A stretch of DNA of 64,000 nt from Chelativorans alearensis (GTDB lineage Bacteria > Pseudomonadota > Alphaproteobacteria > Rhizobiales > Rhizobiaceae). The notes under the pieces were generated by a model. The model searched no databases, was not told the origin of the DNA, and was given only the letters and a program-made list of their open reading frames with translations. Below are positions 48,398 to 56,954 of this stretch, piece after piece. Where the stretch lies: contig NZ_WQNI01000001.1 in the NCBI RefSeq assembly GCF_010993735.1, positions 124,001 through 188,000 on the forward strand. Direction: 5' to 3'. Numbering within the stretch: the first letter of the stretch is position 1; every line of letters begins with the position of its first letter. The translations under genes were made by a program, and so were the position numbers.

Positions 48398-49881
48398 GCG
48401 GGCGGCTCGGCATCAAGGCGCTCGCCGGCTTGCCGGCGGGCGTGGTGCGGCCCGCGTACGACCCGGCCCCCCTTGGCGCCGGCATCGTCCATATCGGCGT
48501 CGGCGCCTTCCACCGGGCGCACCAGGCCGTCTACACGGACACGGCCCTTGCCGAGGTGGGCGGCGACTGGCGCATCGACGGCATCAGCCTGCGCAGCACC
48601 GATATCGCCGATGCGCTGAACCCGCAGGATGGGCTCTTTGCGCTGATCGAGCGCGGCGAGGAGGGCGTCTCGGCGCGGGTGATCGGCAGCATCCGCAAGG
48701 TGATCGCCGCGGCGCGCGACCGGGAAGCGCCGCTCGCCGCCCTTGCCGCGCCGCAGACCCGCATCGTCAGCCTCACCGTCACCGAGAAGGCCTACGGCAT
48801 CGACCGGGCACGGGGAAGGGTGGACGAGGCGCATCCGGCGATCGCCGCCGATCTTGCCGATCGCCATGCGCCGCAGGGCGTGCTCGGGCTCCTTGCCGAG
48901 GGGTTGCGGCTGAGGAGGGAGAGGGGGCTTCCGCCCTTCACGGTCCTTTGCTGCGACAACCTGCCGGACAACGGCAACCTCGTGCGCACCGGCCTTCTCG
49001 ACTTCGCCGCAAGGCTCGACACGGCCTTCGCCGGATGGATCATCGAGACCGTCTCCTTCCCCTCGACCATGGTCGACCGCATTACGCCTGCGCCCACCGC
49101 GGACACGCTGGCCGAGGCGGAGCGGCACCTGGGAGTGCGCGATCTGGCGGCGGTGGAGACGGAGCCCTTCTCGCAATGGGTGATCGAGGACCGCTTCCCC
49201 GCCGGCCGGCCCGAATGGGAGCGGGGCGGGGCCATCTTCGTCAACGACGTCGCGCCCTACGAGGCGATGAAGCTCAGGATGCTGAACGGCACCCATTCCA
49301 TGATGGCCTATGCGGGCTTCCTCTCCGGCCGCAAATATGTGCGCGACGTGATGGCCGATAGGGCACTTGCAAGGCTCGTGCGGCGCCACCTGAAGGCGGC
49401 CGCCGCGACGCTGGCGCCGCTCGAAGGCATCGATACGGGCGATTATGCGGAGGCGCTGGCGCAGCGCTTCGCCAATCCTGCGATAGCTCACGAGACGTAT
49501 CAGATCGCCATGGACGGAACGGAGAAGCTGCCGCAGCGCCTCGCGGCACCGGCGCTCTACGCGCTTGAGCACGGCCAGGACTTGCGCCCTTTCGCCTTCG
49601 CGGCGGCAGCCTGGACGCGCTACTGTCTTGGGCGCACCGATGATGGCACGCGCTATGCGCTGCGCGACCCGAGGGAGGAGGCGATTGCCGCGGCGCTAGC
49701 GGGGGCGGGCGGGGATGCGCGGGGGATTGCCCGGGCACTCACGGCGCTGCCGGGGGTTTTTCCGGAAGAGCTGGCAGGGAATGAGGGCTGGAATGGCCTC
49801 GTTGCCCATATTTTCTCGGAAATGTTGGAGAAAGGCGTTGCGCGCGCAGTGGAAGAAGAAGCTCTTTTCGCCGATAGTTGA
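48394..49881 (+). CDS. uxuB: Mannitol dehydrogenase family protein, probable fructuronate reductase
   Basis: 495 residues of the long-chain mannitol dehydrogenase family: VHIGVGAFHRAHQAVY (NAD-binding, ~32-47), CCDNLPDNGNL (~187), SFPSTMVDRITPAP (~227) and the catalytic KLRMLNGTHSMMAYAGF (~290-306). Coupling to uxuA points to D-fructuronate reductase, which makes the D-mannonate that UxuA consumes; other polyol dehydrogenases share these motifs. Confidence 0.88.
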   Translation: MSGRLGIKALAGLPAGVVRPAYDPAPLGAGIVHIGVGAFHRAHQAVYTDTALAEVGGDWRIDGISLRSTDIADALNPQDGLFALIERGEEGVSARVIGSIRKVIAAARDREAPLAALAAPQTRIVSLTVTEKAYGIDRARGRVDEAHPAIAADLADRHAPQGVLGLLAEGLRLRRERGLPPFTVLCCDNLPDNGNLVRTGLLDFAARLDTAFAGWIIETVSFPSTMVDRITPAPTADTLAEAERHLGVRDLAAVETEPFSQWVIEDRFPAGRPEWERGGAIFVNDVAPYEAMKLRMLNGTHSMMAYAGFLSGRKYVRDVMADRALARLVRRHLKAAAATLAPLEGIDTGDYAEALAQRFANPAIAHETYQIAMDGTEKLPQRLAAPALYALEHGQDLRPFAFAAAAWTRYCLGRTDDGTRYALRDPREEAIAAALAGAGGDARGIARALTALPGVFPEELAGNEGWNGLVAHIFSEMLEKGVARAVEEEALFADS

Positions 49882-49951
49882 CTGCAAACGATCACGCCGG
49901 CAAAGTTAAAAACGCGGGAAAAGGTTGGCGGGAGATGGAGGGACGCTGAAC

Positions 49952-50131
49952 GTGGCCTTGAAAACCCGCAAATACGATCCAGCACGTTATCTGACTTCCG
50001 AAGACGCTTTGGACGAATATCTGCTGGCAACCTACGAAGATGGTTCGCCGCCTGAGATCGCGCGTGCTTCAGACATCGTTACACGTATGCGCACCATTCT
50101 CCGAAAAGGTAGAGAAAGCCGCCCCGATTGA
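49952..50131 (+). pseudogene. Truncated HigA-like antitoxin fragment
   Basis: 59 codons from a GTG with GGAGGGACG upstream. The first ~35 residues (ALKTRKYDPARYLTSEDALDEYLLATYEDGSP) match, from memory, the N-terminus of chromosomal addiction-module antidote proteins (about 100 residues with a helix-turn-helix). The expected helix-turn-helix part is missing and the last 20 residues look unrelated. No toxin gene is adjacent. A decayed remnant is the best explanation. Confidence 0.5.
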
Positions 50132-50142
50132 ACGGAGCGGCT
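50117..50142 (-). terminator. Rho-independent terminator of the binding-protein transcript
   Basis: AGCCGC (50117-50122) pairs with GCGGCT (50137-50142), extended by CCG/CGG after one mismatch, around an ATTGAA loop. Read leftward, the stem is followed by TTTCTCT, a T-rich tail. It lies 14 bp past the stop of the binding-protein gene and overlaps the end of the antitoxin fragment. Confidence 0.6.
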
Positions 50143-50156
50143 CAGCGCAAGGACGA

Positions 50157-51755
50157 TTACTCCTTCGTCACCAGCCGATAGTACACGAAGTCCGACGTGG
50201 CGCCGTTGACGTAGCCTTCCACGCCCTTGTCCATGGCCACCTGGTAGGCGGCCTGGAACATGATGACGATGGGGGAGGCCGCCTGCACCTGTTCCTGCAG
50301 GTCGACATACATCTCGTTGCGCTTTTCCGGGTCGGATTCGGCGAGAGCCGCCATGGTCAGTTCGTTCATCTCCGCCGGCACGGCCCAGGCGTTCCGCCAG
50401 GTGGTGGTGGCCTGGTAGTTTTCGTCGGAGTTGTCGCTGTTATAGGCGAAAGCCTTGGCGTTGGAGTGCGGGTCCATGAAGTCCGGCCCCCAGTAGAGCA
50501 GCATCGCCTCGTGGCTGCGCTCACGGTACTTGGTGATGACCTGCGAGCCGGTGCCGGGGATGATGTCGAAGTTGATGCCGGCCTCGGCGAAGCTTGCCTG
50601 CAGCGACTGCGCCATGTCGGTGAAGGGGGTGGAGTTGATGACGTCGAGGGTGACGTTGATGGGCGTCTCAACGCCGGCCTCCTCGAGGATCTGCTTGGCC
50701 TTCTCAAGGTCGTAGGTGTAGGGCGTCTCGTTATAGGAGCCGGGGAAGCCCTTGGGCCAGAAGGCCTGGTGGATCTCCATCTGGCCCTTCAGGAAGCTGC
50801 CCGCCATGCCCTCGTAGTTGACGAGGTAGCGCGCGGCCTCCCACAGGGCCTCCGGCTGCAGGGCCTCCACCTTCTGATTGAAGGAGAGGAAGTGGACGGC
50901 GGCCTGGGGGAAGGTCTCGACCTTGATGTCGTCGCTGGTGATCCCGGCGATCTGGTCGGGCGTCAGGTTGCGCGCCATGTCGACGTCGCCCGAGGTCAGG
51001 AGGAGCTGCTGGGTGGCGGCCTCGGCCACGTGCTGGATCAGGACGCCCTCGACCTTGGGCGCGCCCTTGAAGTAGTCCGGGTTCGCCTTGAAGCGCACCA
51101 GCTCGCCTGGCCGGTAGGTTTGAAGCTCGAAGGGGCCGGAGCCGGCGGAATTGGCGTTGAGCCACTTGTTGCCCATGTCGCCGTCCTCCTCGTGCTCCAT
51201 CACCGTTTTCTCGTCGACGATGGAGGCGGGGCGGGCGGCCAGCACGTTGAGCACGAAGGCGGGCGAGAACGCGCCCTCGTATTTCACCGTCACCGTGTTG
51301 CCCTTTGCGGTGACCATCTCCTCCACGTTCTCCGGCGTCCAGCCGAGCTGGGCGAGGATGAAGGCCGGCGTCAGGTTGAGCTTGATGACGCGGGCGAAGG
51401 AGAAGACGACGTCTTCGCCGCGCACCGGATTGCCGGAATGGAAGGTGGCGTCCTCGCGCAGGGTGAAGGTGATGGTCTTGGCCTCGGCGTCCGCCTCCCA
51501 CTCGGCGGCAAGCCCGGGGGCGAGCACCGTCGGGTCCTCCGCGTCGTATTGCACGAGGCGGTCGTAGACGTTGGTGACGAGCTCGCCGGAGGAGAACTCG
51601 TAGGCCTGCGCCGGGTCTATGGCGACGATGTCGTCGATGTTCTGCGCCACGACCAGGAGGTTGGGCGGGGTGACGGCGAAGGCCGTGGCTGCCAACGTTG
51701 CCGTCACTGGCAGCGACAGGGCTGCCGCCAGGAGGGCAGATTTCAGAGGTTTCAT
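50157..51755 (-). CDS. Peptide/dipeptide-type ABC transporter substrate-binding protein (family 5)
   Basis: 532 residues with a signal peptide (about 1-27). Family 5 pattern: NIDDIVAIDPAQAYEFSSGELVTNVYDRLVQYD (~39-71), TFTLREDATFHSGNPVRGEDVVFSFARVI (~94-122), GSGPFELQTYRPGELVRFKANPDYF (~200-224) and VNYEGMAGSFLKG (~303). It delivers oligopeptides, glycosides or similar ligands to the DppBCDF set at 52863-56423. It is coupled to the upstream XRE-cupin gene by a 4-bp overlap, an unusual separation from its permeases. Confidence 0.92.
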   Translation of the reverse strand: MKPLKSALLAAALSLPVTATLAATAFAVTPPNLLVVAQNIDDIVAIDPAQAYEFSSGELVTNVYDRLVQYDAEDPTVLAPGLAAEWEADAEAKTITFTLREDATFHSGNPVRGEDVVFSFARVIKLNLTPAFILAQLGWTPENVEEMVTAKGNTVTVKYEGAFSPAFVLNVLAARPASIVDEKTVMEHEEDGDMGNKWLNANSAGSGPFELQTYRPGELVRFKANPDYFKGAPKVEGVLIQHVAEAATQQLLLTSGDVDMARNLTPDQIAGITSDDIKVETFPQAAVHFLSFNQKVEALQPEALWEAARYLVNYEGMAGSFLKGQMEIHQAFWPKGFPGSYNETPYTYDLEKAKQILEEAGVETPINVTLDVINSTPFTDMAQSLQASFAEAGINFDIIPGTGSQVITKYRERSHEAMLLYWGPDFMDPHSNAKAFAYNSDNSDENYQATTTWRNAWAVPAEMNELTMAALAESDPEKRNEMYVDLQEQVQAASPIVIMFQAAYQVAMDKGVEGYVNGATSDFVYYRLVTKE

Positions 51756-52471
51756 GATTTGCGTTCCCTGTTTCCGGTGGTTTTGGATTTTGTCTTGCTG
51801 CCTTTGCCCGTTTGGCCGCTTTTGGTTGTCTTTCCGCTTTTGGTAGTCTGGCCGCCGGCGATCACGTCCGGCGTGCCGAGGGCGACGCGGTTTGCCGCGT
51901 TGAAGAGCGCCAGCGTGCCGGTCCACAGCATGCGCGCCGGCTCCTTGCCCGGATTGGCCCAGGCATGGGGCACGTTGCCGCGAAAATGCAGGCTGTCGCC
52001 GACGCCCATCACCATCTCCTTGCCGTCGAGGACCTGGGTGATGGAGCCTTCCAGGATATAGATGATCTCCTCGCCCTCGTGGCTGACCGTTTCCGAGGCG
52101 TAGCCGGGCGGCACGGTGAGGATGAAGGAGGAGAGCACGTTGCCGGGAAACTCGGTGCCGAGCCGCTCGTAGACGATGGACGAGCCGTCGATGGAAAAGC
52201 GCCGCCGCGCCCCGGCTCTCGTCAGCGCGTCTTCGGCGCGCGGGGCGGAGATGAAATAATCGAGCGGCACGTCGAGCGAGCGGGCGATCTGCGCCAGCGT
52301 GCCGAGGGTGGGCGTGGCGTTGTCGCGCTCGACCTGGCTCAGATAGCCGACCGAGAGGCCGGCGGCCTTGCCGAGCTCCTGGAGCGTGAGCCCGAGCTGG
52401 CGCCGGCGGGCGCGGATGAGGACGCCGAGCCTTGCCTGAACATCGCGCTCGGCTTTCTCGAGGCTGCTCAA
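51752..52471 (-). CDS. XRE-cupin transcriptional regulator with basic repeat tail
   Basis: 239 residues from a TTG with TGAGGG upstream; ATG starts further upstream lie in AT-rich promoter DNA. The N-terminal helix-turn-helix (about 12-65) has LGLTLQELGKAAGLSVGYLSQVERDNATPTLGTLAQIA; a cupin follows (about 100-185) with ETVSHEGEEIIYILEGS and GDSLHFRGNVPHAW. The last ~35 residues are a low-complexity basic tail with TTKSG repeated (GGQTTKSGKTTKSG, then QTGKGSKTKSKTTG). The tail is not part of the usual family. It probably controls its own operon and the divergent DppBCDF genes. Confidence 0.85.
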   Translation of the reverse strand: MSSLEKAERDVQARLGVLIRARRRQLGLTLQELGKAAGLSVGYLSQVERDNATPTLGTLAQIARSLDVPLDYFISAPRAEDALTRAGARRRFSIDGSSIVYERLGTEFPGNVLSSFILTVPPGYASETVSHEGEEIIYILEGSITQVLDGKEMVMGVGDSLHFRGNVPHAWANPGKEPARMLWTGTLALFNAANRVALGTPDVIAGGQTTKSGKTTKSGQTGKGSKTKSKTTGNRERKS

Positions 52472-52499
52472 AACTTTTTCCCTCAGAAAAATTTTTTTG

Positions 52500-52528
52500 A
52501 TGTAAGCAGACTTCTTTGTATGCTCCAA
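52500..52528 (-). promoter_or_regulatory. Promoter candidate for the XRE-cupin operon
   Basis: On the minus strand TTGGAG (52528-52523) and TTACAT (52505-52500) are 17 bp apart, in the most AT-rich stretch of the area and 29 bp before the TTG start. Confidence 0.35.
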
Positions 52529-52637
52529 GGGGTTTTTTGATTGTGTAATGTTTGCGTGTCGGTGCCCTGTCCTGCCCCATCCGTTGCGGCGGCTCCACTC
52601 CTGCGGCGGGGGCACGCAGGCGCTGTCCCTTACGCTC

Positions 52638-52754
52638 GTCATCCCGGAAGCCGGAGCGACAGCGGAGGCTGTCCGGGACCCATTCCGGAACATGGACGAG
52701 TCACGGAATGGATCCCGGCTCGGCGGGAGCTGACGCTCCCTTGGCCGGGATGAC
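52638..52754. repeat. Dispersed repeat, family B copy 3
   Basis: Begins GTCATCCCGGAAGCCGGAGC, includes GGACCCATTCCGGAACATGG and GAGTCACGGAATGGATCCCG, ends CCGGGATGAC; same order as 16337-16443 and 47013-47118. It lies in the 391-bp divergent region between the XRE-cupin and dppB-like genes; the remainder holds the promoter at 52500-52528 and spacer sequence with no other signal. Confidence 0.8.
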
Positions 52755-52862
52755 GCGCGTGTAGGACAAGTGTGGCAGATATGGGTTGCAGGGGTGAGGG
52801 GAAGTCGATGCCAGACAGATATGCTTTACTCAACCCGACTCCATCCCATTAAGGGGCTCTTC

Positions 52863-53945
52863 GTGGCATTCGAACCATCACCAGCCGAAACCGCCACGCG
52901 TATGAGCGCCGGCGTCGTGGCCGGGCAGGCGGCGCGGGGGGTGGCGGGCATCGCCCGCTTCGCCCTGGTGGTGGCGGCGACCTTTCTCGGGCTTCTCGCC
53001 ATCACCTTCTTCATCGGCCGTGTGGTGCCCATCGATCCGGTGCTCGCCGTGGTCGGCGACCGGGCGACGGCGGCGGTCTACGAGGCGGCGCGCGAGCGGA
53101 TGGGGCTCGACCGGCCGCTCCTCGTGCAGTTCTTCTCCTATGTCGGCGACGTGCTCACGGGCAATCTCGGCCAGTCCATCTCCACCGGCAGGGCGGTGGT
53201 GGACGATCTCGGCCGCTTTTTCCCGGCAACGCTGGAGATGGCGACGGTGGGCATCCTGATCGGCGTTGCGCTCGGCGTGCCGATGGGCGTGACGGCGGCA
53301 ACGCGGCAGGGAAGCTGGGCCGATCAGGTGATCCGCGTCCTGGGCCTGCTCGGCTATTCCGTGCCGGCTTTCTGGCTGGGGCTGGTGGGGCTTGCGGTCT
53401 TTTATGCCGGGCTCGGCTGGGTGGCGGGGCCGGGGCGCATCGACATCTTCTATGAGGGGCTGGTGGAGCCGGTCACGGGCGTCTACCTGATCGACAGCCT
53501 GATGGCCGGCGAATGGGAAGTCTTCCGGAACGCGGCGAGCCACCTTCTGCTGCCGGCCTCGATCCTCGGCTTCTTCAGCCTCGCCTATATCGCCCGCATG
53601 ACGCGCTCCTTCATGCTCGACCAGCTTTCCCAGGAATATGTGACGACGGCGCGCGTGAAGGGCGTGCCGGAGCGGCGGGTCATATGGCGCCATGCCTTCT
53701 ATCCCATCCGCATCCAGCTCATCACCGTGATCGGGCTTTCCTATGCGAGCCTTCTTGAAGGCTCGGTGATGATCGAGACGGTCTTTTCCTGGCCCGGCAT
53801 CGGCCGGTATCTGACGGTGGCGCTTCTGAACGCCGACATGAACGCCGTGCTGGGCGCAACGCTGGTGATCGGCTCGGTCTTCATCCTCATCAACAAGGCC
53901 TCCGACGTGCTCTACCGCATACTCGATCCGAGGGCGCGGCGATGA
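52863..53945 (+). CDS. dppB: Peptide ABC transporter permease (DppB type)
   Basis: 360 residues from a GTG with AAGGGG upstream; MSAGVV at 52902 would give 347. Six membrane helices; FFIGRVVPIDPVLAVVGDRAT (~57) is the DppB N-terminal loop, MGLDRPLLVQFFSYVGDVLTGNLGQS (~80-105) is typical, and the EAA-like loop EYVTTARVKGVPERRVIWRHAF (~260) precedes the last helices. It forms the membrane channel with DppC. Confidence 0.9.
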   Translation: MAFEPSPAETATRMSAGVVAGQAARGVAGIARFALVVAATFLGLLAITFFIGRVVPIDPVLAVVGDRATAAVYEAARERMGLDRPLLVQFFSYVGDVLTGNLGQSISTGRAVVDDLGRFFPATLEMATVGILIGVALGVPMGVTAATRQGSWADQVIRVLGLLGYSVPAFWLGLVGLAVFYAGLGWVAGPGRIDIFYEGLVEPVTGVYLIDSLMAGEWEVFRNAASHLLLPASILGFFSLAYIARMTRSFMLDQLSQEYVTTARVKGVPERRVIWRHAFYPIRIQLITVIGLSYASLLEGSVMIETVFSWPGIGRYLTVALLNADMNAVLGATLVIGSVFILINKASDVLYRILDPRARR

Positions 53946-54847
53946 GTGCGGTGCGCGACTGGCTTCTCGACGATTCGCCTGCCTCGCGCCTGCAGGCGAG
54001 CCTCGGGCGCTCCTGGCGCAGCTTTTCCGCGCTCATGCGCAATCCGCTGGCGGTGGCCGGCGCGCTCATCATCCTGGCGCTGATCGTCATGGCCGTCTTC
54101 GCGCCGTGGATCGCGCCTTATTCGGCCATCGGGCAGGACCTTGCCAACCGGCTGGCGCCGCCATCGGCCCTTCACTGGATGGGCACGGACGAGCTTGGCC
54201 GCGACATCTTCTCGCGCGTCGTCTTTGGCTCGCGCATCACGCTCATGATCGTCACCATGGTGGCCGTCATCTCCGCGCCCATCGGGCTTCTGGTCGGTGC
54301 GATCTCCGGCTATTTCGGCGGCTGGACGGACCGTGTGCTGATGGGCCTCACGGATATCTTTCTCTCCATGCCCAAGCTCATCCTGGCGCTCGCCTTCGTG
54401 GCGGCGCTGGGGCCCGGCATCGAGAACGCCATCATCGCCATCGCGATTACCGCCTGGCCCGTCTATGCCCGCATCGCGCGGGCCGAGACCATCACGTTCC
54501 GCGATTCCGAATTCATCGCCGCTGTGCAACTCCAGGGCGCCTCCTCGGCGCGTGTCATCCTGCGCCATGTGCTGCCGCTGTGCGCCTCCTCCACCATCAT
54601 CCGCGTCACGCTCGACATGGCCGGCATCATCCTGACGGCGGCGGGGCTGGGCTTCCTCGGCCTCGGCGCGCAGCCGCCGCTGCCCGAGTGGGGCGCCATG
54701 ATCTCCAGCGGGCGCAACTTCATCCTCGACCAGTGGTGGGTCGCCACCATGCCGGGCTTCGCCATCATCGCCGTCAGCCTCGGCTTCTGCTTCCTGGGCG
54801 ACGGGTTGCGCGATGTGCTCGACCCCAAGCAGAGGGACGGGCGATGA
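53942..54847 (+). CDS. dppC: Peptide ABC transporter permease (DppC type)
   Basis: 301 residues: FAPWIAPYSAIGQDLANRLAPPSALHWMGTDELGRDIFSRVVFGSR (~57-102) is the hallmark of DppC proteins; six helices, EAA loop EFIAAVQLQGASSARVILRHVLP (~183-205). Overlaps dppB and dppD by 4 bp each. Confidence 0.92.
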   Translation: MSAVRDWLLDDSPASRLQASLGRSWRSFSALMRNPLAVAGALIILALIVMAVFAPWIAPYSAIGQDLANRLAPPSALHWMGTDELGRDIFSRVVFGSRITLMIVTMVAVISAPIGLLVGAISGYFGGWTDRVLMGLTDIFLSMPKLILALAFVAALGPGIENAIIAIAITAWPVYARIARAETITFRDSEFIAAVQLQGASSARVILRHVLPLCASSTIIRVTLDMAGIILTAAGLGFLGLGAQPPLPEWGAMISSGRNFILDQWWVATMPGFAIIAVSLGFCFLGDGLRDVLDPKQRDGR

Positions 54848-55680
54848 CGGCGCCGCTTCTTTCCATCAAGAACCTCACCGTCACCTTCCCGACGCCGAAG
54901 GGGCCGGTGGAGGTGGTGCGCGGCATCTCCTTCTCACTTGGGCGCGAGCGGCTGGGGATCGTCGGGGAGTCGGGCTCCGGCAAGTCGATGACCGGGCGCT
55001 CCATCCTCAAGCTGATCCGCCCGCCCGGGCGGGTGACGGCGGACGAGATGGTGTTCGACGGCATCGACCTGGCATCGCTGCGCGAGCGGCGGATGCGGGC
55101 GCTGCGCGGGGCGCGCATCTCCATGGTCATGCAGGACCCGAAGTTCTCGCTCAATCCGGTGATGACGGTGGGCGAGCAGATCGGCGAAGCGCTTAAGACG
55201 CACCGGCCGATGCCGCGGCGCCAGTTGCGCGCGCGGGTCTTAGAGATGCTCGAAGCGGTGCGCATCAACGAGCCGGAGCGGGTGGCGGACCTTTATCCGC
55301 ACGAGGTGTCGGGCGGCATGGGGCAGCGGGTGATGATCGCCATGATGCTGATCCCGGAGCCCGACCTTTTGATCGCCGACGAGCCGACCTCGGCGCTCGA
55401 CGTGTCGGTGCAGGCGCAGGTGCTCGACATCATCGATGAATTGGTGAGGAGGAACGGCATGGGGCTGATCCTCATCAGCCATGATTTGGGCCTCGTGGCG
55501 CGCTATTGCGACCGCATCCTGGTGATGAACGGCGGTGAAATCGTCGAGGAATGCGCGGCGCGCGACCTCGACAAGGCGAGACACCCCTATACGCGCGGGC
55601 TGCTTGCCGCCATGCCGCGCATGGACGAGGACCGGGACGAGCTGCCGGTGCTCGACAGAAGCGCATGGGCGGCCACATGA
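54844..55680 (+). CDS. dppD: Peptide ABC transporter ATP-binding protein (DppD type)
   Basis: 278 residues: Walker A GESGSGKSM (~41), signature VSGGMGQRVMIAMML (~157), Walker B LLIADEPTSALDVSVQAQVL (~175-194) and switch H in LISHDLGLVARYCD (~208). The C-terminal HPYTRGLLAAMPR is typical of DppD/OppD; the iron-sulfur-type Cys-rich tail of longer members is absent. The signature has GMGQR instead of GQRQR, usual for this subunit. Confidence 0.92.
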   Translation: MTAPLLSIKNLTVTFPTPKGPVEVVRGISFSLGRERLGIVGESGSGKSMTGRSILKLIRPPGRVTADEMVFDGIDLASLRERRMRALRGARISMVMQDPKFSLNPVMTVGEQIGEALKTHRPMPRRQLRARVLEMLEAVRINEPERVADLYPHEVSGGMGQRVMIAMMLIPEPDLLIADEPTSALDVSVQAQVLDIIDELVRRNGMGLILISHDLGLVARYCDRILVMNGGEIVEECAARDLDKARHPYTRGLLAAMPRMDEDRDELPVLDRSAWAAT

Positions 55681-56423
55681 ACGCCATCGAACTTACCCGT
55701 CTCGATATCGCCTACGGGCCCGCAAGGGTCGTGCACGACGTGTCGCTCGCCGTTGCCGAGGGGGAGAGCTTCGCGCTCGTGGGCGAGAGCGGCTCGGGCA
55801 AATCGACGATCCTCAAGGCGATCGCCGGGCTGGCGCCGGACTGGACGGGGACGATTTCCGTGCTCGGCAATCCGCGCGCGCACCGGCCCGAGCGCGACTT
55901 TGCGAGGACCTGCCAGATGGTGTTCCAGGACCCATACGGCTCGCTGCATCCGCGCAAGACGGTGGACGACTGCCTGGCCGAGCCGCTCGCCGTGCACGGT
56001 CTCAAGGGGCGCGACGAGAGGGTGAAGGCCGCACTTGCGGCGGTCGGCCTCGACAGGCGTTTCCGCTTCCGCTATCCGCACCAGCTTTCCGGCGGGCAGC
56101 GCCAGCGCGTGGCCATCGCCCGCGCGCTGATGCTGGAGCCGCGCATCCTGCTTCTCGACGAGCCGACCTCGGCGCTCGACGTCTCGGTGCAGGCGGAAAT
56201 CCTCAACCTGTTGAAGAAGCTGCGGCGCGAGCAGGGGCTGACCTATCTTCTCGTCACCCACAACCTGCCCGTCGTCTCCTTCCTTTGCGACCGGCTGGCC
56301 GTCATGCGGCACGGCCGCATCGTCGAGGTGGCACATGTCGAGGCGCTGAAGACGGGCAGGCTTGCCGACCCCTATTCGCGCGAACTCTATGCCGCCAGCG
56401 GCGGTGCCCTCCAACCTGCATAG
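55677..56423 (+). CDS. dppF: Peptide ABC transporter ATP-binding protein (DppF type)
   Basis: 248 residues: Walker A GESGSGKST (~38), Q-loop MVFQDPYGSLHPRKTV (~80-95), signature LSGGQRQRVAIARAL (~138) and Walker B ILLLDEPTSALDVSVQAEIL (~158). MVFQDPYGSLHPR is characteristic of DppF. It overlaps dppD by 4 bp and ends the ATPase pair of the importer. Confidence 0.93.
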   Translation: MNAIELTRLDIAYGPARVVHDVSLAVAEGESFALVGESGSGKSTILKAIAGLAPDWTGTISVLGNPRAHRPERDFARTCQMVFQDPYGSLHPRKTVDDCLAEPLAVHGLKGRDERVKAALAAVGLDRRFRFRYPHQLSGGQRQRVAIARALMLEPRILLLDEPTSALDVSVQAEILNLLKKLRREQGLTYLLVTHNLPVVSFLCDRLAVMRHGRIVEVAHVEALKTGRLADPYSRELYAASGGALQPA

Positions 56424-56439
56424 ATCGGGACTTTTCACG

Positions 56440-56943
56440 ATGACGGATATCGACGGCGCGCTCGCCGCATTCGACCACGCGCTCTCCCTTGCCAAGGAGC
56501 CGGAGGCGCCCTTTGCAGCGCTTTTCGCGCTCACCCAGGCGCTCGTCGGCGCCAAGCTCTTCACTTTCACGACGGTGGAGATCGAGAAGGGGCTTGTCCG
56601 CCGCGCCTATACGAGCGACCCGAACAGCTATCCCTCCTCAGGCACGAAGCCCGTCCGCCAGGACCGCTGGTTCGAAGAGGTGCACGACGCGCGGCGCATG
56701 TTCGTCGCCAACAAGCTGGCCGATATCGCCAAGGTGTTCCCCGACTACGCGCTGATCGGCGCGCTCGGCTGCGGCTCGGTCATCAACCTGCCCGTGGTGC
56801 TGGGCGATGCGCTGGTGGGGACGGTCAACATGCTGCACGGGGAGGATCATTATACGCCCGAGCGGCAGGCGCTGGTGGAACGGGTGCTGCCCGTGCCGGC
56901 GAAGGCGGCTTATCTGGCGGGTGTGTATCTTTCGCGGGGGTAG
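56440..56943 (+). CDS. GAF domain-containing protein
   Basis: 167 residues comprising a single GAF domain: APFAALFALTQALVGAKLFTFTTVE at the start, PVRQDRWFEEVHDARRMFVANKLADIAKVFPDYALIGALGCGSVINLPVVLGDALVGTVNMLH in the core, and a helical end. No output domain is attached. It is 16 bp after dppF and probably in the same operon; it may sense or modify the transported ligand, and similar stand-alone GAF proteins occur in peptide ABC clusters. It is convergent with the next gene with an 11-bp gap. Confidence 0.82.
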   Translation: MTDIDGALAAFDHALSLAKEPEAPFAALFALTQALVGAKLFTFTTVEIEKGLVRRAYTSDPNSYPSSGTKPVRQDRWFEEVHDARRMFVANKLADIAKVFPDYALIGALGCGSVINLPVVLGDALVGTVNMLHGEDHYTPERQALVERVLPVPAKAAYLAGVYLSRG

Positions 56944-56954
56944 CGCGAGGTGCA

